Assembly (NCBI GenBank): GCA_003242205.1
Contig: QGUR01000100.1
Coordinates: forward strand, 1 to 14,209
From: Chloroflexota bacterium
Lineage (GTDB): Bacteria; Chloroflexota; Anaerolineae; Aggregatilineales; Phototrophicaceae
Length of the DNA stretch: 14,209 nucleotides
Reading direction: 5' to 3'
Made by a program: the position numbers and the translations under genes. The notes under the pieces are model-generated. The model saw only the letters and a program-made list of their open reading frames with translations. It was not told where the DNA came from and did no database searches. Below, piece by piece: positions 7,195-13,572 of this stretch; the first letter of the stretch is position 1; each line of letters begins with the position of its first letter.

Positions 7195-8291
7195 CTTGCA
7201 CGCGCCACAAAGACTGCCGAGAACGGCAGCGGCGAGGCGTTTTCCTTGCCCTTGAACAGCGGCGTCAGCACTGAGCCGATGGGGCCGGGATAGACCGAGC
7301 CGTAACTATGCCCGCCGACGTTCTGATAGACCGGGCAGACGTTCAGGCACGCGCCACAGCGAATGCAGGCCAGCGCCTCGGCATATTCGGTCGCGTAGAT
7401 ATTGCTGCGCCCGTTATCCACCAGAATCAGGTACATCTCTTTCGGGCCGTCGCCTTCACCCTGCGTCGGGCCGTTGAAGATGTTGACGTAGACGGTGAGG
7501 CGCTGGCCCGTGCCGTTGCGCGCCAGCAACTGCACCAGCGTGATGAAGTCTTCCCACGTCGGGATGACCTTCTCGATGCCGACCATGGCGATGTGCACAG
7601 GCGGCATACCTGTTGAGAGTCTGCCGTTGCCCTCGTTGGTGACGATCACAATCGTGCCGGTTTCGGCGATCAGGAAGTTGCCGCCGCTCATGCCGAAGTC
7701 GGCTTCGAGATATTTCCGGCGCAGCGTCTTACGGGCATAGGCCGTCATGTCGCCCGGCTCGTCGGTATACGGCATGCCGAGCTTTTCCATGAAGATGTCG
7801 CGCACGGCCTCTTTGGTGCGGTGCATGACCGGCATGATGATGTGACTGGGATGGTCGCCGGAAATCTGCACGATGAACTCGCCCAGATCGGTTTCGATCA
7901 TCTCGATACCGTTCTCGGCAAACGCCTGCTGCAACCCGGTTTCCTCGGTGACCATTGACTTCGATTTCACGCCGCGCTTGAGGTTTTTCGCCTTGCAGAT
8001 GTCGATGACGTGCTGGTTGGCTTCCGCGTCGTCTTTGGCCCACAGGACATGCACGCCCTTGGCCGTCAGGTTCTTTTCCAGCAACTCCAGCAGTTCCGGC
8101 AGGTCTGCCAGCGCGCGCAGGCGAGCGCCCCGCGCCTGCTGGCGCAGCGCCTCGGCATGAGGCAGTTCGCCCATCGCCATGTCGCGGTTGCGCGTCACCG
8201 TTCCGGTAGCGCGGTCGAGCGCGGTCTGTAGCTGGATGTCCTGAAGGGCAATGGTGGCGGACTGTAAAAACTGTTTGGGATTCAGGTCCAT
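7191..8291 (-). CDS. lutB: LutB iron-sulfur L-lactate oxidation protein, N-terminal part (frameshifted)
   Basis: LutB is the iron-sulfur subunit of the LutABC lactate oxidation complex, with an N-terminal LUD domain and a C-terminal two-cluster ferredoxin domain. Visible here are LUD motifs (SGGNFLIAETGTIVIVTNEG, then the NIFNGPTQGEGDGP loop) and the first cluster CIRCGACLNVCP (C309, C312, C315, C319), followed by the family's YGSVYPGPIGSVLTPL. After LPF the frame goes wrong: the protein ends in an unrelated AVFVARAR tail and loses the second cluster, whose codons lie in the next frame. The start ATG at 8291 has only a weak GTGGAAA upstream. It sits 78 bp after the dienelactone-hydrolase-like gene and 27 bp (across the joined gene) before lutC. 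It is either a sequence error or a recent pseudogene; the rest shows no decay. Confidence 0.9.
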   Translation of the reverse strand: MDLNPKQFLQSATIALQDIQLQTALDRATGTVTRNRDMAMGELPHAEALRQQARGARLRALADLPELLELLEKNLTAKGVHVLWAKDDAEANQHVIDICKAKNLKRGVKSKSMVTEETGLQQAFAENGIEMIETDLGEFIVQISGDHPSHIIMPVMHRTKEAVRDIFMEKLGMPYTDEPGDMTAYARKTLRRKYLEADFGMSGGNFLIAETGTIVIVTNEGNGRLSTGMPPVHIAMVGIEKVIPTWEDFITLVQLLARNGTGQRLTVYVNIFNGPTQGEGDGPKEMYLILVDNGRSNIYATEYAEALACIRCGACLNVCPVYQNVGGHSYGSVYPGPIGSVLTPLFKGKENASPLPFSAVFVARAR

Positions 8292-8327
8292 CGCGTTGTT
8301 TCCACGTAAATTTCTTGATGTGGGCCG

Positions 8328-8336
8328 ATTGTAACA
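8328..8336 (-). promoter_or_regulatory. possible extended -10 promoter element for lutBC
   Basis: On the minus strand the 78-bp gap before lutB contains TGTTACAAT, an extended -10 (TG-n-TACAAT), about 37 bases before the lutB ATG. No recognisable -35 lies at 16-18 bp upstream. It would let lutBC be transcribed independently of the upstream hydrolase gene. Confidence 0.3.
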
Positions 8337-8369
8337 CTGCGGCGCAGGCGGGGCGAAACGAGATGGCCC

Positions 8370-9053
8370 TCACGCGCGTAAATGCGAACGCAGCCAATCG
8401 ACCGTGCGCGCCCACGCATCCTGCGCCGCGCTGACGGAATAGGCTTCCTGCCGCGTGTCGTTGAAGAAAGCATGGCCGACGCCGGGATAAACCACCAGTT
8501 CGTGCTGAATCGGCGTGTTACGCAGGTCGGTGTCCAGCTTGCGCTGCTTTTCCAGCACGCCGGTGTCCTTTTCGCCGACGATGTTGAGGATGGCGACCTC
8601 GCGGTTGGTGAAGTCCTCTGCCGCGGGCGCGGAACCGCCGTAAAATGCCACGACCGCGCCGACTTCGGGGATGCGCGCCGCGCTGTGCAGCGCCAGACCG
8701 CCACCCATGCAAAAGCCGATGATGCCGATTTTCTTCGGCGCGACCATCTCCAGACCGGCAAGATATTCGACCGCCGCGCGAATCTCCTCGATGGCGCGGG
8801 CGCGATCCAGTTCCATCGCTTTCTTGCGCGCTTCATCGGGTTCGATGGCAATCGCGCCGTGATACAGGTCGGGCGCAAGCGCAACGGCCGGGATGCCGGC
8901 CACGCGCCGGGTGACGTCCTGAATGTGTGCGTTCACGCCCCACCATTCCTGAATGACGATCACGCCCATGTACTGCCCGTCGGCTTCCGGGCGCGACAGG
9001 TAGCCGCGAAGGGCCTCGCCATTGGTCGCGTAGGTGACAAACTCGGAAAGCAT
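8370..9053 (-). CDS. dienelactone hydrolase family protein (227 aa)
   Basis: This is a cytoplasmic alpha/beta hydrolase of the DLH (Pfam DLH) type. The triad is intact: nucleophile C115 in GFCMGGG, acid D163 in GEKD and H194 in GVGHAFF. E36 in QEWWG is the glutamate that activates the cysteine in the family, and PDLYHG (61-66) is another DLH landmark. Length is typical. The start ATG at 9053 has an excellent AAGGAG six bases upstream. It is the first gene of a probable run with lutB and lutC and is divergent from the M24 peptidase; a -10-like TATACT lies at 9084-9089 on the minus strand. The true substrate is unknown: DLH paralogues act on many esters and lactones, and nothing nearby indicates chlorocatechol degradation. 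Confidence 0.92.
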   Translation of the reverse strand: MLSEFVTYATNGEALRGYLSRPEADGQYMGVIVIQEWWGVNAHIQDVTRRVAGIPAVALAPDLYHGAIAIEPDEARKKAMELDRARAIEEIRAAVEYLAGLEMVAPKKIGIIGFCMGGGLALHSAARIPEVGAVVAFYGGSAPAAEDFTNREVAILNIVGEKDTGVLEKQRKLDTDLRNTPIQHELVVYPGVGHAFFNDTRQEAYSVSAAQDAWARTVDWLRSHLRA

Positions 9054-9138
9054 CGCCTTCTCCTTGATCCACTTGTTGTCGCGAGTATAACGTAATTTAT
9101 TTCAGGTTGCCGCATGCGCGTTTCGCGCCGGAGTTGAG

Positions 9139-9169
9139 TACAATCGACCCACACCACAAGAGGAGAAAA
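9139..9169 (+). promoter_or_regulatory. possible -10 element and strong ribosome binding site of the M24 peptidase
   Basis: TACAAT (9139-9144) is a plausible -10 but has no good -35 at the usual distance. AAGAGGAG (9159-9166) is a near-perfect Shine-Dalgarno sequence placed just before ATG 9173. It decides the start against an in-frame, unsupported initiation codon at 9107. Confidence 0.5.
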
Positions 9170-9172
9170 ACC

Positions 9173-10285
9173 ATGCAAGCCGATTACCAGAAGCGGCAGT
9201 CTGCGCTCAACGCCGTGCTCGACGCCAAAGAACTGGACGCGATTGCCATTGTTCCCGGCGCAAACCTGATTTATTTCACCGGGCTGCACGCGCATTTGTC
9301 CGAGCGCCCGATTATTGCCCTGTTCAACCGCGAGGGCCTGTCGATCATCATGCCGCAGCTTGAGATGCCGAAGGTCGCGGAACGCCCCGACCTTGAGGCG
9401 CGAGTCTTCCCGTGGAACGATGTCGATGGGTACGAAGGCGCGTTCGCTGAAGCCGTGGAGGCGCTTGGCCTGCGTGGTGGACGGCTCGGCGTCGATGGCA
9501 TGACGATGCGCGTCACCGAAATGCTGGCGTTTCAGCGCGTCGATAGCAGTATTCGTGTTGAACCTGTCGAGCGCGATCTCATTCGTATTCGCGCCCGCAA
9601 GCAGCCCGACGAAATCGAGGCCATGCGCCGGGCGATCAAAATCAGCGAGCAGGCGCTGGCGCAGTTGCTGGAGTGGGTGCGTCCCGGCATGACCGAGCGC
9701 GAGATTGCCGCGCGGCTGTCGACCGAGCAACTGGAACTCGGCGGCGAGGGTGAATCGTTCGGCACGATGGTGCAAACGGGGCCAAACAGCGCCAACCCGC
9801 ACGGCGCGGTGAGCAATCGCGCCTTGCAGGAGAACGAGTTTTTGCTGATCGACTTCGGCTGCCTTGTCGATGGCTATCCGTCCGATATCACGCGCACTTT
9901 CTGTTTGGGCGAGCCGAGCGCCGAAATGCAACGCATTTTCGATACGGTGGTGCGCGCCAACGAAGCGGCCCGCGCGGCAGTGAAACCCGGCGTGCCGATG
10001 GGCGAAATCGACCGCGCCGCCCGCGACGTGATTGACGCTGCCGGATACGGCGAGTATTTCATCCACCGCACGGGCCACGGCCTTGGGCTGGACGTCCACG
10101 AGCCGATCCCGCAGATCGCCGCTGGCGTGTCCGATCCGCTGGAACCGGGTATGACGTTCACCATCGAACCGGGCATCTACATTCCCGGTCTGGGCGGCGT
10201 GCGCGTCGAGGATAACGTTGTCGTGACGGAGAACGGCGTCGACGTGCTAACCAGCTTCCCGCGGGAGCTGGTGATTAAGCGGTAG
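9173..10285 (+). CDS. Xaa-Pro peptidase family protein, M24 metallopeptidase (370 aa)
   Basis: This is a cytoplasmic dimetal aminopeptidase/prolidase with the two-domain creatinase/prolidase layout: an N-terminal domain (about 1-135) and a C-terminal pita-bread M24 domain (about 145-368). All five metal ligands are visible: D227 (LLIDFG), D238 (YPSDITRTF), H302 (RTGHGLGLDVHE), E332 (IEPGIY) and E346 (VRVEDNV). H210 in NPHG is the usual active-site histidine. Such enzymes remove an N-terminal residue preceding proline or split X-Pro dipeptides. The start at 9173 is chosen for the strong AAGAGGAG; the frame stays open to 9107, but that extension lacks family similarity and a binding site. It is monocistronic, ending in a strong terminator. 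Sequence alone does not separate PepP-like from PepQ-like specificity, so I give no symbol. Confidence 0.94.
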   Translation: MQADYQKRQSALNAVLDAKELDAIAIVPGANLIYFTGLHAHLSERPIIALFNREGLSIIMPQLEMPKVAERPDLEARVFPWNDVDGYEGAFAEAVEALGLRGGRLGVDGMTMRVTEMLAFQRVDSSIRVEPVERDLIRIRARKQPDEIEAMRRAIKISEQALAQLLEWVRPGMTEREIAARLSTEQLELGGEGESFGTMVQTGPNSANPHGAVSNRALQENEFLLIDFGCLVDGYPSDITRTFCLGEPSAEMQRIFDTVVRANEAARAAVKPGVPMGEIDRAARDVIDAAGYGEYFIHRTGHGLGLDVHEPIPQIAAGVSDPLEPGMTFTIEPGIYIPGLGGVRVEDNVVVTENGVDVLTSFPRELVIKR

Positions 10286-10302
10286 GAAGTAAATTTCATA
10301 AA

Positions 10303-10352
10303 CTACATCGGGGAAACATATTAACTAAATCCTCCCCGATGTAGCACTTTTT
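10303..10352 (+). terminator. intrinsic terminator of the M24 peptidase gene
   Basis: CTACATCGGGGA (10303-10314) and its exact reverse complement (10333-10344) form a 12-bp perfect stem with an 18-base AT-rich loop, followed by CACTTTTT. It begins 18 bases after the peptidase stop codon. The loop is longer than usual for a terminator. Confidence 0.82.
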
Positions 10353-10623
10353 GCTGTATTAGTAATTTTGTTAGTGGCTTTATTCCCAATATAGGTTAAA
10401 GGAAGCTTTTATAGTTCGCTTCAATATTTACTTTCTTCGCTTTTCCACTTGCTTTTTCCAATCAAGTTAGTAATACGCCAGTCCGCGTTTCACACACCGC
10501 AACCTCCCTGAAAAACGTAAATTTTTCCCTTAAAGAGATTAATAGATAAGAAATCGCTCGTCACAAGTGATAATATAAATTAACAGTTCTGATACTTGAG
10601 TTGCTTCCCTGTGAGGAACTACT
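10353..10623. other. AT-rich intergenic region upstream of the SH3b protein
   Basis: No gene is visible here. Composition drops sharply: 10381-10440 has 19 G/C in 60 by hand count. Small features: an inverted repeat GAAAAA-CGTAAA-TTTTTC (10510-10527), two copies of TTAGTAAT (about 10359 and 10466), and -10-like TAATAT/TATAAA around 10571-10579 with no convincing -35. GAGGA (10613-10617) before ATG 10624 is the likely ribosome binding site. The SH3b gene promoter is probably here but cannot be fixed by eye. Confidence 0.5.
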
Positions 10624-11718
10624 ATGTCGAAGTTTCGAAAAGCTATACTTCTGTTTATCGTTATCAGTGCGTTCGCTATGCCTACGCTCGCTCAAGAAGG
10701 GATGGAGTTACCACCTTGCCCGGATGGAGTAGTCGAGCAACTCAATGAGCAAGTGTCGTATCTAACGGCAGGTGCGCGAGCATCGCAAGACCCGTTTGGG
10801 CCAGCGATCGATGCTGTTCGCATCCGCCGTTTGTTTTGGAACGAAATCCTCCCGACGTATCCCCTTTGCACCGAGGTTGTTGTAGCTGCCATTGTGAATG
10901 GTAGGCTACTGGATGAGTGGGCTACTCGACTGCTCGCAGATGCTGCGGGGCGTGATGATTTACTTGAAGAAGCCGAAGCTGAACTGGATCGTATCGATTT
11001 ACTCATTGAGAATTTGAGTACAACAAGTCTCAAGGAGTTTATTGGCGCGAATGAGACCTCGATTGAAGACAGGCCGTTCATGACGCCAGGAGAAGTTCAT
11101 GATGCAATAGGGCCTGCTGTCAGTGAGGCTGCATCAATTGTGACGTTGCCTGAAAGCGAGCAGTTTTCAGTTATCGTTAACGGCAATGTCAATTTGCGCG
11201 AATGCGCGGGGACTCACTGTGCTGTGGTCGGCACAGCTACCAATGGCTCTGTGCTAACCGTATTGGCTGCGGAGCAGGGCACAGATGGAGAGTGGTATCT
11301 GGTCAGGCGTAACGATGGCTCAACCGCTTATATTGCCTCATGGCTCACAACACGTGGTCCTGACGCTATGATCTCAACCGATGAAGCCTATACTGACTTG
11401 GCAACCATGTGTATTGTAGCATTCGACATTAAACGTGGTAACACGGATATAAATGTCATTCTAGCCGGTGATGGACGCAATCAGGTTATCGTCGATCTGT
11501 TTAAACCGAACCAAACAACCGCTGTACGTGTCAACGCACAGTATGACAAGACTTTCATTGACACGGGGGATCCTTACATTCATCAGACCTATCGCTGGAG
11601 TGAATACTGGCCGACTGGTGTTTACCAACTGGAAATAAGCCGAGGTGGCGAGACCACACGTCTGGCTTGGGAACTTGAACGCCAAGGTGAGTACAATATC
11701 TTTGTGTATTGTCAGTAA
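10624..11718 (+). CDS. secreted SH3b-domain protein of unknown function (364 aa)
   Basis: The N-terminus is a signal peptide: basic MSKFRK, a hydrophobic run at 7-20, and probable cleavage after TLA (residue 23), so the protein should be exported. Residues about 28-170 are helical and unrecognised. Residues about 181-245 form a bacterial SH3 domain (GNVNLRECAGTHCAVVGTA, EWYLVRRNDGSTAYIASWL). Residues about 250-364 look beta-rich and are unrecognised. All six cysteines (32, 82, 194, 199, 263, 363) lie in the mature protein and are placed to form pairs within each section: 32-82, 194-199 and 263-363 (inference). SH3b domains usually bind cell wall or mediate extracellular contacts; no catalytic motif is visible. 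The gene stands alone, is clearly lower in GC than its neighbours and lies between two strong hairpins, which may mean recent acquisition. Confidence 0.85.
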   Translation: MSKFRKAILLFIVISAFAMPTLAQEGMELPPCPDGVVEQLNEQVSYLTAGARASQDPFGPAIDAVRIRRLFWNEILPTYPLCTEVVVAAIVNGRLLDEWATRLLADAAGRDDLLEEAEAELDRIDLLIENLSTTSLKEFIGANETSIEDRPFMTPGEVHDAIGPAVSEAASIVTLPESEQFSVIVNGNVNLRECAGTHCAVVGTATNGSVLTVLAAEQGTDGEWYLVRRNDGSTAYIASWLTTRGPDAMISTDEAYTDLATMCIVAFDIKRGNTDINVILAGDGRNQVIVDLFKPNQTTAVRVNAQYDKTFIDTGDPYIHQTYRWSEYWPTGVYQLEISRGGETTRLAWELERQGEYNIFVYCQ

Positions 11719-11753
11719 CGACAAGCGTACCTAAGCTATACCGCTAGATGCGG

Positions 11754-11797
11754 CAAGGGCGACTTTTCAAGCGCAATACTGTGCAAAGTCGCCCTTG
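11754..11797. terminator. bidirectional terminator-like hairpin between the SH3b and glycosyltransferase genes
   Basis: CAAGGGCGACTTT (11754-11766) and its exact reverse complement (11785-11797) form a 13-bp perfect stem, extendable by two G-U pairs, with an 18-base loop. It lies between convergent genes, 35 bases after the SH3b stop and 7 bases before the glycosyltransferase stop. A weak U-rich tail (TTGTTACTTAT) follows only on the plus strand, so it fits the SH3b gene best. Confidence 0.7.
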
Positions 11798-11804
11798 TTA
11801 CTTA

Positions 11805-12641
11805 TCAGCTCAACCGCCGCTTAAGCCACATGCCCCACAGCATGGGGCGCGACAGCAGCCACAGCAGCCCCGCGCGTATGACGCCGTGATGCTGGCGCGT
11901 GTACACGATCAGGTCGCGGAAGTAGATGCGTTTGGCGTTCCAGTTGCCGGTGGCGGAGTTCTCGCGGTGGATGATGCGCGCCGACGGCAGGAAATAGAAT
12001 TTGCGCGGCTGCACGCGGCGGCCCAGATCATCTTCCGGGAAGTAGAGCAGCAAATCCTCGTTCAGCAGCCAGTCGCCGCGCCGCCCCAGAATGCAGGAAC
12101 CGGGCACGACCTCGACCTCAAGCCCGGTGTCGCGCTGCCAGCCCGCGTACCAGTGTCGCGCGTTTAGCTTTGCGCGTTGCCCCGGCAGCAGCCAGCCGAG
12201 CGGCGTGTGGTTGAGCAGCAGATAGGCATAGGTCGGCAGGCGCGAGCAGGTGTGTTGCACGACGCCGTCGGGATAGCGAAGCTGCGCCGTCACGCCCGCG
12301 TATTCGGGATGCGCGTCTGCGAATTCAACCAGCGCCGCCAGTGCTTCCGGCGGCGCGATGGTGTCGGGATTGAGCAGCAGCACGAACTCGCGCGTTGCCG
12401 CCTTCAGGCCGAGGTTGTTGCCGCCGGTAAACCACGTGTTTCGCCCCGGTGCCAGCAGCCTGATCGCCGGAAACGACTCGCGGATCATCTCAACACTGCC
12501 ATCTGTCGAAGCGTTGTCAACGACGATGATCTCCGGCAGCGGCCGGCATTCGTGCAGCGCCGCGAGGCACAGGCGAAGGTCTTCGCGCGTGTTGTAGTTG
12601 ACGATGATGATCGACAGGCGGCTGAAAGCGTCGGCGTTCAA
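11805..12641 (-). CDS. family 2 glycosyltransferase, rhamnosyltransferase-like (278 aa)
   Basis: This is a GT-A fold transferase adding a sugar from a nucleotide donor, probably to a surface polysaccharide or glycolipid on the cytoplasmic face. Motifs: LSIIIVNYNT (9-18), VVDNAST with D42 (40-46), GGNNLG (73-78), LLLNPDT as the DxD-like site (88-94), PGSCILGRR (180-188), FPEDDLGRR (201-209) and FLPSARIIH (217-225). The usual AG dipeptide between the last two motifs is missing. The C-terminal 40 residues are basic and hydrophobic, suggesting membrane association. The start is a TTG at 12641 with a poor binding site. An ATG six bases upstream opens only a three-codon frame (M-P-F) whose stop overlaps this TTG. 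It follows the methyltransferase by 30 bp, same strand, presumably one transcript. Donor and acceptor are unknown. Confidence 0.9.
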   Translation of the reverse strand: MNADAFSRLSIIIVNYNTREDLRLCLAALHECRPLPEIIVVDNASTDGSVEMIRESFPAIRLLAPGRNTWFTGGNNLGLKAATREFVLLLNPDTIAPPEALAALVEFADAHPEYAGVTAQLRYPDGVVQHTCSRLPTYAYLLLNHTPLGWLLPGQRAKLNARHWYAGWQRDTGLEVEVVPGSCILGRRGDWLLNEDLLLYFPEDDLGRRVQPRKFYFLPSARIIHRENSATGNWNAKRIYFRDLIVYTRQHHGVIRAGLLWLLSRPMLWGMWLKRRLS

Positions 12642-12671
12642 AACGGCATTTCCCGGTGGCAGTAGCGGGAA

Positions 12672-13448
12672 TCAGCCCGGTTTGCGGGCGACGACCAGCG
12701 TCGTGAAGTTGAACGCCCATGGCAGCACGACGCGAAAGATCTGGCCCAGCGCTTCCGCCAGCGTTGAGGTGCGGTAATAGCCTTCGTGCCGGAACGGGCC
12801 ACCCAATCCCCACAGGGTAAAGGAATGGCTGGTCGGCGCGACGAGCTGGATGATGAAGCCCGCCTCCGTCACCGCGCTTTCCAGTTGCTTGCGGGTGTAG
12901 GTGCTCTCGTAGAACGAATCGTCGGTCAGCAGCGATTCGCCGCGCAGACGGCGACGCAGCCTGACCAGACGATGCACGACGTTCGGATAGGGGATCGTCA
13001 GCACCAGCGTTCCACCGGGCCGCAGCGCACGGTAAGCCTCGGCCAGCGCCGGCCCCATGCCCTGCTCGAAATGCTCCAGCACGCCGAACGACAGATACGC
13101 TCCAAGGGAATTATCGGCGCACGGCAGCGCGTGGACATCGCCCGCGAATAGCGTCAGCGATGGGTCGTAGGCGCGCGAGGTCTGGAGCGCGTTTTCGGCG
13201 TAATCCATGCCGATGACATGGAAACCCATGCCGCGCAGCGTGACGACAATCGCGCTCAGCCCGCTGCCCGCTTCGAGGATGATGCCATCTTTCGGCAGGT
13301 AGGGCGTGTACATCTCAATGGTCGCAATCGAACGGGAGTAACGCGCCGTCTCAAGTTCGAGTTCGACGGACGCGTTATCCCAGATTTGCTCCCACGCTTT
13401 GCGAGTTGTCTGATAGCGGTCGGTCTGTTCTGGTGGCGCGTCTGCCAT
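12672..13448 (-). CDS. class I SAM-dependent methyltransferase (258 aa)
   Basis: This cytoplasmic Rossmann-fold methyltransferase is of the UbiE/Methyltransf_11 type. Motif I is ILEAGSGLS (57-65), with acidic D82 ending strand 2 (VIGMDYAENAL), D104 in FAGDVHALP, motif IV-like FGVLEHF (121-127) and LRPGGTLVLTIP (142-153). An N-terminal extension (1-50, with KAWEQIWDNAS) is common in methyltransferases found with glycan genes. The ATG at 13448 has AGGAC about eight bases upstream. It has its own promoter candidate and leads directly into the glycosyltransferase, so the pair may methylate and glycosylate the same surface molecule (inference). The substrate cannot be told from sequence. Confidence 0.9.
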   Translation of the reverse strand: MADAPPEQTDRYQTTRKAWEQIWDNASVELELETARYSRSIATIEMYTPYLPKDGIILEAGSGLSAIVVTLRGMGFHVIGMDYAENALQTSRAYDPSLTLFAGDVHALPCADNSLGAYLSFGVLEHFEQGMGPALAEAYRALRPGGTLVLTIPYPNVVHRLVRLRRRLRGESLLTDDSFYESTYTRKQLESAVTEAGFIIQLVAPTSHSFTLWGLGGPFRHEGYYRTSTLAEALGQIFRVVLPWAFNFTTLVVARKPG

Positions 13449-13477
13449 AAGTCCGTCCTACAGCGGTTGCGGCTTCT

Positions 13478-13505
13478 ACTATAGCAGGCAACGCGCCTGT
13501 GACAA
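13478..13505 (-). promoter_or_regulatory. sigma70-type promoter with an internal dyad, upstream of the methyltransferase
   Basis: The minus strand reads TTGTCA (13505-13500), a 16-bp spacer and TATAGT (13483-13478), five of six matches at each element. A transcript would start about 20-25 bases before the methyltransferase ATG. The spacer holds a perfect inverted repeat, CAGGC-AACGC-GCCTG (13485-13499), filling nearly the whole interval between the two elements, where a bound repressor or a DNA-twisting activator would act. The regulator is unknown. Confidence 0.55.
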
Positions 13506-13572
13506 CGGAAGGTTCGCCGCAGGGCCATTGTCAGTTGGCCAAACGCGGGTAGCATCGTCTCGGCATCGACTG

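Noticed and set aside
7191..7230. Programmed ribosomal frameshifting in lutB
   Set aside because: There is no classic slippery heptamer and no known recoding in LutB homologues. A plain one-base deletion explains the break.
9107..9172. In-frame 22-residue N-terminal extension of the M24 peptidase
   Set aside because: There is no binding site before 9107. The extension would cover the AAGAGGAG that fits ATG 9173, and its sequence is not peptidase-like.
8960..10099. Long minus-strand open frame (379 codons) opposite the M24 peptidase
   Set aside because: The peptidase frame has all five metal ligands and a near-perfect ribosome binding site; the reverse frame is a codon-bias artefact.
10303..11797. 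The two 18-base-loop hairpins as terminal inverted repeats of a mobile element
   Set aside because: The arm sequences are unrelated and there is no target duplication or transposase. Separate terminators are the simpler reading.
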